DNA from: Endozoicomonas_A sp049275935
GTDB taxonomy: Bacteria; Pseudomonadota; Gammaproteobacteria; Pseudomonadales; Endozoicomonadaceae
DNA length: 64,000 bases
Reading direction: 5' to 3'
NCBI RefSeq assembly: GCF_049275935.1
Contig: NZ_CP184830.1
Coordinates: 6,758,001-6,822,000, forward strand
Shown here: piece by piece, positions 46,701-56,578 of the stretch
How the letters are laid out: every line of letters starts with the position of its first letter
Position numbering within the stretch: position 1 is the stretch's first letter
Translations under genes and position numbers: made by a program
The notes under the pieces: model-generated
What the model was told of the DNA's origin: nothing
The model's database searches: none
The model's input: only the letters and a program-made list of their open reading frames with translations

Positions 46701-49700
46701 AGAGGCACGGCTTTCGTTACTAAACTGGCCAATGATTTGGGGGTATTACTTAGAAGGAAAGCCTACCTGCCTGAAAACAAGGATGTTCTTGAAAACAAAA
46801 TTTTGGCATTAATGACGGAAGTAGACCAAGCCTGTGACAATGCGGATGTCAGAAGAAATGAGGATGCCAGAAGAAGCAGAAACAATGAAATCGCTCATCA
46901 ACTCAGCATTGATTCCTATAAAGATGACGCCGCTATAGACGACCAGAACATTTTAATTAAAGAAAGACTCCAGGAGCTTTATGAAGAAGTTCTCAAGGCA
47001 GGTGTTATCACCGATGATGAGCATATCACAGCCATTAATGCTGAGCTTGACAGGCAAATGGCTCGCCTGGGACCTAAACCCCGATATGTTCTTGATCGCG
47101 AGTTAACCAGCGCCAGACAAACAATACAAAGAGCTGAAAGTGAACTGGCAGCCGCTCAACGCAGGCTGAATACTATACGTGGCAAACACATATTGTTTGC
47201 GGGGCGTCCCGCTGAGCTACAAGATCTCTCGAATGAAGAGAACATGGCCCTCAATCAGGCAATGAAACAAATTCAGATAGTGTTGGATCTGGCTGCTGTT
47301 GACGAACAAACCCCTGAGGAGCGACTGAGGGACTTCAGGCACTTCCTGCGGGGATACAATACAGAGAGACGGGGTGAAATCCTTAATGAACTGAAGGCCA
47401 AAACAGGTCTGAGCATCCAGATAAAGGGTGACTTCGATTCCGTGGCAGGCGCTGTAGACTTTTTCAGCCTGGCAGCCTTTCCAGATTCTGATGGTCAGGA
47501 CGAAGACAATGAAGTATCGGGTGAAGTGTTTATAAACAGGAAAAAGTACTGTCAAATCGTGGAATTCCTGAATGAGCACTACAGAAAAAACATTAAACTG
47601 GGGGAAGCACGGCTTGAACAGAGGAATGCAAAAGAGAATCTGGATCGTAAAGTAAAGGAGATGATCGATTCTGGCGACATCGATCAGAAAGCTAAAACCC
47701 TGCATATGGACGAAATGGAGAGGCTGGGCTTAATATCGAAGCAGGCAAATGATGCCGTATCAAAAGCAGTAAAGGCTCTGTTGGATCATCATAAAGCGAG
47801 TCTTGACGCCACTGAAGAAACTGCGGGCCTCAAACCGGACTCTTCTGACACCCGTGAACACCGGATTAATGCTCTGAGAAACAAAAAGCTGCAACTGGGT
47901 GGGCGTGATGGTAAAGGTGGCAAGCATCATCAACTGGTTCAGGAATGGATTCACCTGCAAGATGAGATTGGAGCCAGGAAAGCAGACATTGAGAGAATGA
48001 AGGAAGTCCTGAGGGCTGCAGAGGAAGCCGTGGAAAATGATGGCGGTCCCTTCCAGTTCTCACCGAAACAGGTCAAGGTTCTGGCCGATATGAACACCTT
48101 CACAGAGCAGCACCCTCTCTGGCAACAGGCCCTGGACGTCGCACTGGGCCTGGCAGAATCAGCAGTCAAAAACGGTAAAACAATACCCAGCCTTGCGACG
48201 TTCGATTTTAACGATGAATTTGCACCCATTCGCTTGCAGGCACTGGTCGGAGACGATCTGACGTTTAATCAGGCCAGTCGGATTGTAGAAGTCTTCAAAA
48301 GCCTGAAGACGAGCTTCCCGCCCTTCCCTTTTGAGCCTGTTGAAGATCAGCCTCAGAATGTCATTGAACAAGTTCAGGCTCTGGCAGACAGGGCCAGGAA
48401 TGAGATGAAAACCGGGGCTCAGGAATACGACGATGAAATACGCGACATGGGCAAAAGAGCTATTCACTTCGTCGAACATGAATCTGGGGATCTGAAAGGT
48501 TTCTCGGAATATTTGGCAACCTATTCTACCAGTGGCAACAAGATCATAGCTCTGCTGCGTGAGGGACTGATCAGCAAGATTGAACTTGAGAACTACATAA
48601 AGGCCGTCAGAGGAATTGATGGTTATCAGACAGTGGACGAATTTGAACATTTCCTTGGCTACAAACACGGCATCAATCTGCCTCACTTCAAAGCCGTTAT
48701 CCAGATGCTTTCCGACAAGGGTGTTGATGAATTCGTGCAAAGTACCTTTACTCCTGTGACTTTGACTGCGACTGGCCCAGCAGCTATGAAAGAGTCGGTT
48801 GCCGACATGAAAGAGTACGCCGTTGCGGTCATCGCCAACTATGTTCTTGACGATATTGCCTTTGACAATGGCCGCAGGACAGCAGCGTTTCTGGCCAATG
48901 TTCAGGAGACCCTGACACCTTATGCCAATGCTGCCGGACTCTCTGAATCAGAACTGATCAAGGCTATCCATGGCACATTGAAACAGGCTCATGCCGCAGC
49001 AGTTGAGCAGCAGCTCAATGAGTACTGGGTCAAACCTTCAACCTCTCTGGTACAGGCTGTCACCTGGTACTTCTCCAGCTACAAACCGCTACTGGCAACC
49101 CGTACCGCCTGGCAGGCTGCCGCGCTGTCCCTGGCAAATATGTCGTTCCTCTATCTTCTGGATCTGACCAACCGGGGGGATTACCTGCATCGGGTGCTGA
49201 CACCTTTCCAGCACTGGCTGGAAGGCTATGGTGTTGATCTTGGCCGAACCGGGCAATATGCCTACCACAGCGACCTTGAACAAGTCACTGAAGTGGGCGG
49301 GCTGGCCATGCCATTGGGTAAAGCCGCTTCCTCCGTCATTCTGCTGAGAACCGGCTCTATGCTGTTTGCCCGACAGTACAACGCCAACCCGCAGAGGTAT
49401 CGCAGCATTTCTCGTCTGGTGCCCGAACTAGTGAAATCCATAGGTTCCGGACAAGGGGTTCAAGTACCCCTGCTGCACAGGGCGACACCACAAAAAGTAA
49501 AAACCCTGGCCTCGGCCACCGCCGGTCTGGTGCTGGGCCCGGTAGCCACGGTCGGAGCATACGCTCACGGTCTTATATCAGGGTTTACCTATGCCCAAAC
49601 CTTCGGGTTCGCGCTGGCGTCGGGTCTCACTTTCGATTTCTTTATGAACGACAACAAGATGCTCACTCAATGGCTGGGTGGACCTCTGGGTCGCAGTCTT

Positions 49701-50096
49701 GACAAGATTAATCGCTGGCTGGGCGTGGGTGAAAGGCAAGATAACTATGTAAAACGTACGACAGTTTCTACACCTCAACGCTTCAATGAAAACGATGAAG
49801 CCTACGCAAACCGTATTAAAGCAAACAGCACCCTGTATGGCTGGACTCGACATGAAAATTACCTGCAGTTCCGTGAACGCCGTGATCGCACCATGAAACT
49901 GTTTGAGAATGGCTGGGAGAAATACTTCAGGGAGAATGTGCCTAAATGGTCGTTCTCCCATGCAGAAAGTATTCCTTACTTCTACACTCTTGGAGTCTTT
50001 TACGAATGGCAAAAGGGCGATGATCAGAAAGACGGTCATGATAAGAGAAATTACCATCAATCAAGCTTTCCATCTGAAACCTCAAGATCACCATGA
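43779..50096 (+). CDS. G9: giant exported array protein, 2105 residues, tandem duplicate of G10
   Basis: It starts M-T-N-A-H-P-K-V-L like G10. The signal peptide ends A-L-A before D-R-K-L. It has the fullest module set of the array: coiled coil (about 490-590), G-I-K-N-W-D-D, H-L-N-L-Q-N-F-D-S, an L-R-I-R-L-D-D module, T-P-G-H-P-K, D-V-Y-Y-R-R, N-I-E-V-N-N-E-D-D-K, H-I-F-D-F, Q-L-S-I-D-S-Y-K-D-D, L-G-P-K-P-R-Y-V, the D-E-Q-T-P-E-E-R-L module (about 1175), R-K-K-Y, G-L-K-P-D-S and L-G-G-R-D-G-K-G-G. The C-domain starts near 1419. Relative to G10 it carries an 18-bp duplication (46839-46874) encoding an extra N-E-D-A-R-R-like unit. Function unknown. Confidence 0.95.
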   Translation: MTNAHPKVLSLAVAIAISSSIIGTRALADRKLQTKSVKILANEQAEYIHSEVMVRPTPGPDGQPIPKCFTTTYPYQVQNKVDLALPTVSFTEVLSMIDGSVATVDLFETDENNIAQKYTKVLKMGDEGIFRFTHSLDEKELFIEVRAGMTDQDSVKAVQAQYPGLSGMGPLTKIVTPHQLADLLIVANDMAGNLGTSDHYVALATIEVEKVEVNGRTFMRLIASGDQPPELHSLGQSLFVNDEALLAAATSAYFQVHVFGKDIQQQALNELMAHSKPVGYVVLVGDGAQVSPVPAGYPKLEVAEAPGEVIVFRGQKLNPHDTAFVEKLHSLWQEAEGNNLAPALATKINVFKVTSFQHVIRSRQMAVLEEFAARHGAEVTESQPPTLTNEDKLSASALAFYEYFQQALHSDSKDRAITEIEFEFTLEKIRAASSVITPTWLQIQLTKHFSFKPVLRDLLSNQNVVQDIMGLVPVVDESPPDVSYDNDRFAFKVLSNMARQLIERESLLTDQLKRERKLTRINNHLRIMLGKATAIEKQKLIVLQLKYQSEHDIREHHDATDKERSLLWELRQKVDEIPELEKQIRTARAEATKARNTRLAKELGIKNWDDSQLPEKQTRLISIKIHEINQALLARGPATGRPEGDSIETTPLALQHQNTRTEAEIKASYATLAAHLNLQNFDSNADIDVQLDHLLRRIEVLNAQLQGEHILNLQQKSLFDRFQSLNTQGNTRNEDQQHLLQKIRALNAQCCAEEPDVKVEQDGLALILRIRLDDGAMEEHPALKTAMYKRFRSLEYLDEELKDIRTPGHPKVMPVILEKLSDVEKALDMDDLISQEDVYYRRHAISEAIQARLAKVRQREEEVAQKLLKAVEEMLNIEVNNEDDKTARLARVRTKLDSVDVSEAMVEEIEHSLRKEDITFRSRTGNTKLQDLQRSLDFYVEEMKSVARIRLISTLKRVEGKLHIFDFVREEADERGTAFVTKLANDLGVLLRRKAYLPENKDVLENKILALMTEVDQACDNADVRRNEDARRSRNNEIAHQLSIDSYKDDAAIDDQNILIKERLQELYEEVLKAGVITDDEHITAINAELDRQMARLGPKPRYVLDRELTSARQTIQRAESELAAAQRRLNTIRGKHILFAGRPAELQDLSNEENMALNQAMKQIQIVLDLAAVDEQTPEERLRDFRHFLRGYNTERRGEILNELKAKTGLSIQIKGDFDSVAGAVDFFSLAAFPDSDGQDEDNEVSGEVFINRKKYCQIVEFLNEHYRKNIKLGEARLEQRNAKENLDRKVKEMIDSGDIDQKAKTLHMDEMERLGLISKQANDAVSKAVKALLDHHKASLDATEETAGLKPDSSDTREHRINALRNKKLQLGGRDGKGGKHHQLVQEWIHLQDEIGARKADIERMKEVLRAAEEAVENDGGPFQFSPKQVKVLADMNTFTEQHPLWQQALDVALGLAESAVKNGKTIPSLATFDFNDEFAPIRLQALVGDDLTFNQASRIVEVFKSLKTSFPPFPFEPVEDQPQNVIEQVQALADRARNEMKTGAQEYDDEIRDMGKRAIHFVEHESGDLKGFSEYLATYSTSGNKIIALLREGLISKIELENYIKAVRGIDGYQTVDEFEHFLGYKHGINLPHFKAVIQMLSDKGVDEFVQSTFTPVTLTATGPAAMKESVADMKEYAVAVIANYVLDDIAFDNGRRTAAFLANVQETLTPYANAAGLSESELIKAIHGTLKQAHAAAVEQQLNEYWVKPSTSLVQAVTWYFSSYKPLLATRTAWQAAALSLANMSFLYLLDLTNRGDYLHRVLTPFQHWLEGYGVDLGRTGQYAYHSDLEQVTEVGGLAMPLGKAASSVILLRTGSMLFARQYNANPQRYRSISRLVPELVKSIGSGQGVQVPLLHRATPQKVKTLASATAGLVLGPVATVGAYAHGLISGFTYAQTFGFALASGLTFDFFMNDNKMLTQWLGGPLGRSLDKINRWLGVGERQDNYVKRTTVSTPQRFNENDEAYANRIKANSTLYGWTRHENYLQFRERRDRTMKLFENGWEKYFRENVPKWSFSHAESIPYFYTLGVFYEWQKGDDQKDGHDKRNYHQSSFPSETSRSP
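45701..45960 (+). repeat. 260-bp block identical to 52112-52371 of G10
   Basis: By eye every base of 45701-45960 matches 52112-52371, while the flanks differ at scattered positions and by small indels. The block covers the E-I-K-A-S-Y-A-T-L-A module and the following helical stretch. Confidence 0.8.
46839..46874 (+). repeat. 18-bp in-frame tandem duplication in G9
   Basis: Units 46839-46856 and 46857-46874 differ at two bases. G10 has a single unit at the matching place, so this change postdates the G9/G10 duplication or was lost in G10. Confidence 0.8.
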
Positions 50097-50177
50097 GCGA
50101 TTTTAAAAGTTGCTTCCTCGCCCGGTACGGCAATCACTTTCCAGGGTAATAAAAGTACCCAGCTCTGAGGTAGTGGA
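50097..50177 (+). promoter_or_regulatory. G9/G10 spacer with leader box and ribosome site
   Basis: An 81-bp spacer with the TAATAAAAGTACC box (TAAAAGTACC at 50150-50159) and GAGG at 50167-50170, 7 nt before the ATG at 50178. Confidence 0.7.
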
Positions 50178-53100
50178 ATGACAAATGCTCATCCCAAGGT
50201 ACTAACTCTTACAGTGGCCATTGCAATCAGCTCTTCCATTGTTAGCACACAGGCGCTGGCCGATCGCAGGCTGCAGACAAAATCTGTCAAGATTCTGGTG
50301 GATGAACATACCGAATATACACAGAGTGACGTCATGGTTCGACCAACTCCGGGTCTTGACCAGCAGCCAATACCGAAATGCTTTACAACCACCTACCCTT
50401 ATCAGGTTCGAGACAGAGTGGACCAGCACCTTCCCACTATAAGTTTTACAGAAGTTCTTCATAATATTGATGGTGGCGTTGCCACTGTTGATCTGTTTGA
50501 AACAGACGCAAATAACCTTGCTCAGAAATACACCAAAGTCCTGAAAGTGGGTGATGAGAGAGTCTTCAGATTTACCCATAACCTTCAAGAAAAGGAACTG
50601 TTCATTGAAGTCAGAGCCGGAATGACCGATCAGGATTCAGTTAAGGCTGTTCAAGCACAACATCCCGGGCTATTTGGCATGGAGCCGTTAACGAAAATCG
50701 CCACCCCTCATCAACTGGCTGACTTGCTGATAGCGGCGAATGACATGGCAGGAAACCTCGGCACCAGTGACCACTACGTCGCCCTTGCCACCATTGAAGT
50801 AGAAAAAGTTGCAGTAAACGGACGCACCTTCATGCGTCTTATCGCATCAGGCGACCAGCCCCCTGAACTGCATAGCCTGGGTCAATCACTGTTTGTCAAT
50901 GACGAGGCTCTTCTGGCAGCGGCCACCTCTGCCTATTTCCAGGTTCATGTTTTCGGAAAGGATATACAACAGCAGGCTCTTAATGACCTGTTGGCACACA
51001 GCAAGCCCGTCGGCTACGTTGTACACGTCGGGGATGGCGCACAGGTTTCTCCTGTACCTGCGGGTTATCCAAAGCTCGAAGTCGCAGAAGCTTCGGGAGA
51101 GGTTATTGTTTTTCGTGGTCAGAAGCTCAATCCCCGTGATAGCGCTTTTGTAGAAAAGCTCCACAACCTCTGGCAAGAAGCTGAGGGCAATAACCTGGCC
51201 CCTGCATTGGTAGCAAAGATTAATAGATTTAAGGTCAACAGCTATCAGCACATTATTCGAAGCAGGCAAATGGCCGTGTTAGAGGAGCTTGCCGCACGGC
51301 ACGCTGCTGAAGTGAGCGAAAGTCAACCGCCGACGCTGACAAACGAAGATAAACGGTCGGCATCTGCGCTTGCATTCTACGAATATCTCCAGCAGGCATT
51401 GGCCAGTGCCAGCCAAGATCGGGCAACTACGACAGTAGATTTTGAATTCACACTGGAAAACATCAGAGCCGCCTCGTCTGCCATCACGCCAACCTGGCTG
51501 CAGATTCAACTGACAAAACATTTCAGCTTCAAACCCGAACTGAGAGACCTTCTGAGTAATCAGAATGTTGTTGAGGGTATTATGGGTCTTGTACCCGTTG
51601 TCGACGAATCACAGCTCGATCTTTCTTACGACAACGACCGCTTTACTTTCAAAGTCCTGAGCGATATGGCCAGGCAGCTGATTGAGAGGGAAAAGAAACT
51701 GACAGTCCAGCTGAAAAGAGAATGGAAACTCACCCAGGTAAACAACCACTTAAAGATCATGTTGGGGAAAGCCAGTACCACTGAAAAGCAAAAGCTCATA
51801 GTACTTCAGCTTAAGCATCAGGCTGAGCATGATCTTCGAGAGCTTCGTGGCGCAACGGAAAGAGGGCAAAGCCTGTTACGGGAATATCGGCAGAAAGTCG
51901 AACGAATCCCGGAGCTGGAAAAACAACTTCGAAATGCCAGAGCGGAAGCCACAAAAGCCCGCAATGCCCGACTGGCAGAAGAGCTTGGCATTGAAAACTG
52001 GGATGATAGCCAGCCGCCGGAAAAACAAACCAGGCTCATCAGTATAAAAATTCATGAAATCAACCAGGCAGTGTTGGCAAGAGAACCGGCAAGAGGACCG
52101 GCAACAGGACAGCCTGAGGGAGACTCTATAGAAACAACACCGTTGGCTCTTCAGCACCAGAACACCAGAACAGAGGCTGAAATCAAAGCCAGCTATGCAA
52201 CCCTTGCCGCACATTTAAACCTTCAGAATTTTGATAGCAATGCAGATATTGATGTTCAACTCGATCACCTGCTTCGGAGAATTGAGGTACTGAACGCTCA
52301 ATTACAAGGTGAACATATACTGAACCTTCAACAAAAAAGCCTGTTTGACAGATTTCAGTCACTGAATACCCGGGGCAATACTCGCAACGAAGATCAGGAA
52401 CATTTGCTTCAGGAAATCCGGGCACTGAATGCTCAATGCTGTACGGAAGAACCTGACGTCAAAACCGGGCAGGATGGTCTGGCACTGATTTTAGGTATCA
52501 GGCTGGATGACAGCACGTTGGAAGAACACCCTGCCCTGAAAACAGCAATGTATAAGAGGTTCCGCAGTCTTGAATATTTAGAAGAAGAACTGAAAGACAT
52601 CAGAACACCAGGCCACCCCAAAGCCATGCCTGCAGTACTGGAGAAACTGTCTGACGTGGAAAAAGACCTTGATATGGATGACCTCATTAGTCAGGAAGAT
52701 GTGTATTACCGTCGTAACGCTATTTCTGAGGCAATTCAGACACATCTGGCAAAGGTCAGGCAGCGAGAGGAGGAAGTGGCTCTGAAATTTCTGAAAGCAG
52801 CAGAAGAAATACTCAAAATCGAAGTCAATAATGAAGATCACAAAACAGCAAGGCTTGACAGAGTTCGAACAAAACTTGACGGCGGTGATGTGTCAGAAGC
52901 CATGGTGGATGAGATAGAGCATTCACTCCGGGAAGAAGACATCACATTCTGGAGCAAAAGCGGGAACACAAAACTCCAGGATCTTCAAAGGAGTCTTGAC
53001 TTTTATGTCGAAAATATGAACAGCGTGGCCAGAATACAATTGTCAAGTACACTCGAACTTATAGAGGACAGACTGCACATCTATGAGTTCGTACGCGATG

Positions 53101-56100
53101 AGGCTAATGAAAGAGGCAGGGCTTTCGTTGCTAAACTGGCCAATGATCTGGGGGTAGAACTTAGACGGAAAGCTCACCTGCCTGAAAACAGGGATGTTCT
53201 TAAAAACAAAATTTTGGCATTAACGACAGAAGTAGACCAAGCCTGTGACAATGAGGATGTCAGAAGAAGCAGAAACAATAAAATCGCTCATCAACTCTGC
53301 ATTGATTCCTATAAAGATGACGCCGCTATAGACGACCAGAACATTTTAATTAAAGAAAAACTCCAGGAGCTTTATGAAGAAGTTTCCAAAGCAGATGTTA
53401 CCACCGTTGACGAGCATATCACTGCCATTAATGCTGAGCTTGACTGGCAAATGGCTCGGCTGGGACCTAAACCCCGATATGTTCTTGATCGCGAGCTGGC
53501 CAGCGCCAGACAAACCCTACAAAAAGCTGAAAGTGAACTGGCAGCCGCTCATCGCAGGCTAATTGCTGTTCGTGGCAAACACATATTGTTTGCGGGGCAT
53601 CCCGCTGAGCTACAAGATCTCTCGAATGAAGAGAACATGGCCCTCAATCAGGCAATGAAACAAGTTCAGATAGAGTTGGATCTGACTGCTGTTGACGAAC
53701 AAACCCCTGAGGAGCGACTAAGGGACTTCAGGCATTTCCTGCGGGGATACAATACAGAAGTGAGACGGGATGAAATCCTTAATGAACTGAAGGCCAAAAC
53801 AGGTCTGAGCATCCAGGTAAAGGGTGACTTCGACTCAGTGGAAGACGCTGTTGACTTTTTCAGCCTTGCAGCCTTTCCAGATTCTGATGGTCAGGATGAA
53901 GACAATGAAGCATTGGGTGAAGTGTTTGTGAACAGGAAAAAGTACTGTCAAATCGCGGAATTCCTGAATGAGCACTACAGAAAAGGCATTAAATTGGGGG
54001 AAGCACGGCGTCAACAGAGGAATGCAAAAGAGAATCTGGATCGTAAAGAAAAGGAGATGATCGATTCTGGCAACATCGATCAGAAAGCTAAAACCCTGCA
54101 TATGAACGAAATGGACAGGCTGAGCTTAATATTGAAGCGAGCAAATGCTGCAGTATCAAAAGCAGAAAAGGCTCTGTTGGATCATCATAAAGCGACTCTT
54201 GACGCCACTGAAGAAACTGCGGGCCTCAAACCGGACTCTTCTGACACCCGTGAACACCGGATTAATGCTCTGAGAAACAAAAAGCTGCAACTGGGCGGGC
54301 GTGATGGTAAAGGCGGCCAGCAGCATCAACTGGTTCAGGAATGGATTCACCTGAAAGATGAGATTGCAGCCAGGAAAGCAGACATTGAGAGAATGAAGGA
54401 AGTCCTGAGAGCCGCAGAGGAAGCGGTCGAAAATGACGGCGGCCCCTTCCAGTTCACGCCGAGACAGGTAAAAGTTCTGGCCGATATGAACACCTTCACA
54501 GAGCAGCACCCTCTCAGGCAACAGGCTCTGGATGCTGCCCTGGGCCTGGCAGAATCAGCAGTCAAAAGCGGTAAAACAGTACCCTGCCTTGCGACGTTCG
54601 ATTTTAACGATGAATTTGCAGCAATTCGCTTGCAGGCTCTGATCGGAGACGATCTGACGTTTAATCAGGCCTGTCGGATTGTAGAAGTCTTCAAAAGCCT
54701 GAAGACGAGCTTCCCGCCCTTCCCTTTTGAGCCTGTTGAAGATCAACCTCAGAATGTCATTGAACAAGTTCAGGCTCTGGCAGACAGGGCCAGGAATGAG
54801 ATGAAAACCGGGGCTCAACAATACGACGATGAAATACGCGGCATGGGCAAAAGAGCCATTCACTTCGTCGAACATGAACCAGGGGATCTGAAAGGCTTCT
54901 CGAAATACTTCGCAACCCATTCTGCCAGTGGCAACAAGATCATAGCTCTGCTGCGTGAAGGACTGATCAGCAAGATTGAACTTGGGAATTACATAAACGC
55001 CGTCAGAGGAATTGATGGTTATCAGACAGTGGACGAATTTGAGCATTTCCTTGGCGACAAACACGGCGTCAATCTGCCTCACTTCAAAGCCGTTATCCAG
55101 CTGCTGTCCGACAAGGGTGTTGATGAATTCGTGCAAAGTGCCTTTATTCCTGTGACTTTGACTGCAACTGGCCCGGCAGCTATGAAAGAGTCGGTTGTCG
55201 GCATGAAAGAGTATGCAGCAGCGGTCATCGCCAACTATGTTCTTGACGATATTGCCTTTGACAATGGCCGCAGGACAGCAGCGTTTCTGGTCAATGTTCA
55301 GGATACCCTGACACCTTATGCCAATGCTGCCGGGCTCTCTGAATCAGAACTGATCAAGGCTATCCATGGCACCTTGATGCAGGCTCATGCCGCAGCTGTT
55401 GAGCAGCAGCTGAATGAGTACTGGGTCAAACCTTCAGCCTCTCTGGTACAGGCTGTCACCTGGTACTACTCCAGCTACAAACCGCTACTGGCAACCCATA
55501 CCGTCCGGCAGGCTAAGGCGCTGTCCCTCGCAAATATGTCGTTCCTCTATCTTCTGGATCTGACCAACCGGGGGGATTACCTGCACCGGGTGCTCATACC
55601 TTTTCAGCACTGGCTGGAAGGCTATGGTGTTGATCCGGACCGAACCGGGCAATATGCCTACCATAGCGGAATTGAAAGAGTTTCTGAAGTGGGCGGGCTG
55701 GCCATGCCATTGGGCAAGGCCGCTTCTTCAGTCATTCTGCTGAGAACCGGCGCCATGCTCTTTGCCAGACAACACAACGCCAACCCGCAGATGTATCGCA
55801 GCATTTCCCGTCTGGTGCCAGAAATAGTGAAATCCATGGGTTCCGGACAAGGGGTTCAGGTACCGCTGCTACACAGAGTGACACCACAAAAAGTAAAAAC
55901 TCTGGCCTCGGCCACAGCAGGTCTGGTGCTGGGTCCGGTAACCACGGTCGGAGCATACGCCCACGGTCTTATATCAGGATTCACTTATGCCCAAACCTTC
56001 GGATTCGCGCTGGCGTCGAGTCTCGCTTTCGACTTTTTTATGAACGACAACAAGATACTCACTCAATGGCTGGGTGGCCCTCTGGGTCGCAGTCTTGACA

Positions 56101-56492
56101 AGATGAATCGCTGGTTGGGCGTGGGTGAAACGCAAGATAACTATGTAAAACGTACGACAGTTGCTACACCTCAACGCTTCAATGAAAACGATGAAGCCTA
56201 CGCAAACCGTGTTAAAGCAAACAGCACCCTGTATGGCTGGACGCGGCACGAAAATTACCTGCAGTTTCGCGAACGCCGGGATCGCACCATGAAACTGTTT
56301 GAGAATAGCTGGGAGAAATACTTCAGGGAAAATGTGCCTAAATGGTCGTTCTCCCATGCAGAAAGTATTCCTTACTTCTACACTTTTGGAGCCTTTAACA
56401 AATGGCCAAAGGACAATGATCAGAAAGTTCACGGTAATGATCGGAGCAATGCCCCTCAATCGGGGTCTCTGTCTGCAACCACGACTCGCTGA
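50178..56492 (+). CDS. G10: giant exported array protein, 2104 residues, tandem duplicate of G9
   Basis: Module order is identical to G9 and most of the sequence is nearly the same. The start-to-start distance (6399 bp) equals the distance between the matching tail stops region (43691 and 50090), so the duplicated unit includes spacer plus gene. Differences: a 12-bp insertion near 52081-52105 (A-R-E-P and A-R-G-P in tandem), one extra codon near 53760 (Y-N-T-E-V-R-R), absence of the G9 18-bp duplication, and a different C-terminal tail (F-G-A-F-N-K-W) that resembles G4 and G11 (S-N-A-P-Q-S-G). The signal peptide ends A-L-A before D-R-R-L. The C-domain starts near 1417. Function unknown. Confidence 0.95.
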   Translation: MTNAHPKVLTLTVAIAISSSIVSTQALADRRLQTKSVKILVDEHTEYTQSDVMVRPTPGLDQQPIPKCFTTTYPYQVRDRVDQHLPTISFTEVLHNIDGGVATVDLFETDANNLAQKYTKVLKVGDERVFRFTHNLQEKELFIEVRAGMTDQDSVKAVQAQHPGLFGMEPLTKIATPHQLADLLIAANDMAGNLGTSDHYVALATIEVEKVAVNGRTFMRLIASGDQPPELHSLGQSLFVNDEALLAAATSAYFQVHVFGKDIQQQALNDLLAHSKPVGYVVHVGDGAQVSPVPAGYPKLEVAEASGEVIVFRGQKLNPRDSAFVEKLHNLWQEAEGNNLAPALVAKINRFKVNSYQHIIRSRQMAVLEELAARHAAEVSESQPPTLTNEDKRSASALAFYEYLQQALASASQDRATTTVDFEFTLENIRAASSAITPTWLQIQLTKHFSFKPELRDLLSNQNVVEGIMGLVPVVDESQLDLSYDNDRFTFKVLSDMARQLIEREKKLTVQLKREWKLTQVNNHLKIMLGKASTTEKQKLIVLQLKHQAEHDLRELRGATERGQSLLREYRQKVERIPELEKQLRNARAEATKARNARLAEELGIENWDDSQPPEKQTRLISIKIHEINQAVLAREPARGPATGQPEGDSIETTPLALQHQNTRTEAEIKASYATLAAHLNLQNFDSNADIDVQLDHLLRRIEVLNAQLQGEHILNLQQKSLFDRFQSLNTRGNTRNEDQEHLLQEIRALNAQCCTEEPDVKTGQDGLALILGIRLDDSTLEEHPALKTAMYKRFRSLEYLEEELKDIRTPGHPKAMPAVLEKLSDVEKDLDMDDLISQEDVYYRRNAISEAIQTHLAKVRQREEEVALKFLKAAEEILKIEVNNEDHKTARLDRVRTKLDGGDVSEAMVDEIEHSLREEDITFWSKSGNTKLQDLQRSLDFYVENMNSVARIQLSSTLELIEDRLHIYEFVRDEANERGRAFVAKLANDLGVELRRKAHLPENRDVLKNKILALTTEVDQACDNEDVRRSRNNKIAHQLCIDSYKDDAAIDDQNILIKEKLQELYEEVSKADVTTVDEHITAINAELDWQMARLGPKPRYVLDRELASARQTLQKAESELAAAHRRLIAVRGKHILFAGHPAELQDLSNEENMALNQAMKQVQIELDLTAVDEQTPEERLRDFRHFLRGYNTEVRRDEILNELKAKTGLSIQVKGDFDSVEDAVDFFSLAAFPDSDGQDEDNEALGEVFVNRKKYCQIAEFLNEHYRKGIKLGEARRQQRNAKENLDRKEKEMIDSGNIDQKAKTLHMNEMDRLSLILKRANAAVSKAEKALLDHHKATLDATEETAGLKPDSSDTREHRINALRNKKLQLGGRDGKGGQQHQLVQEWIHLKDEIAARKADIERMKEVLRAAEEAVENDGGPFQFTPRQVKVLADMNTFTEQHPLRQQALDAALGLAESAVKSGKTVPCLATFDFNDEFAAIRLQALIGDDLTFNQACRIVEVFKSLKTSFPPFPFEPVEDQPQNVIEQVQALADRARNEMKTGAQQYDDEIRGMGKRAIHFVEHEPGDLKGFSKYFATHSASGNKIIALLREGLISKIELGNYINAVRGIDGYQTVDEFEHFLGDKHGVNLPHFKAVIQLLSDKGVDEFVQSAFIPVTLTATGPAAMKESVVGMKEYAAAVIANYVLDDIAFDNGRRTAAFLVNVQDTLTPYANAAGLSESELIKAIHGTLMQAHAAAVEQQLNEYWVKPSASLVQAVTWYYSSYKPLLATHTVRQAKALSLANMSFLYLLDLTNRGDYLHRVLIPFQHWLEGYGVDPDRTGQYAYHSGIERVSEVGGLAMPLGKAASSVILLRTGAMLFARQHNANPQMYRSISRLVPEIVKSMGSGQGVQVPLLHRVTPQKVKTLASATAGLVLGPVTTVGAYAHGLISGFTYAQTFGFALASSLAFDFFMNDNKILTQWLGGPLGRSLDKMNRWLGVGETQDNYVKRTTVATPQRFNENDEAYANRVKANSTLYGWTRHENYLQFRERRDRTMKLFENSWEKYFRENVPKWSFSHAESIPYFYTFGAFNKWPKDNDQKVHGNDRSNAPQSGSLSATTTR

Positions 56493-56578
56493 CAGCTATG
56501 AGCCATTAAAAGCCGCTTCCTCATTTGGCTTGGTTATCAATTCGGGGTAATAGAAGTACTCAGCTCCAAGGTAGTAGA
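56493..56578 (+). promoter_or_regulatory. G10/G11 spacer; weaker ribosome site that sets the G11 start
   Basis: An 86-bp spacer with the TAGAAGTACT box at 56551-56560. The ribosome site is AAGG at 56568-56571 instead of GAGG, at the usual 7-nt spacing from ATG 56579. The conserved box and spacing place the start here and not at the upstream in-frame ATG at 56525. Confidence 0.72.

Noticed and set aside
56525..56578. Upstream in-frame ATG that would extend G11 by 18 residues
   Set aside because: The extension covers the leader box and ribosome site, and the signal peptide aligned with all other members starts at 56579.
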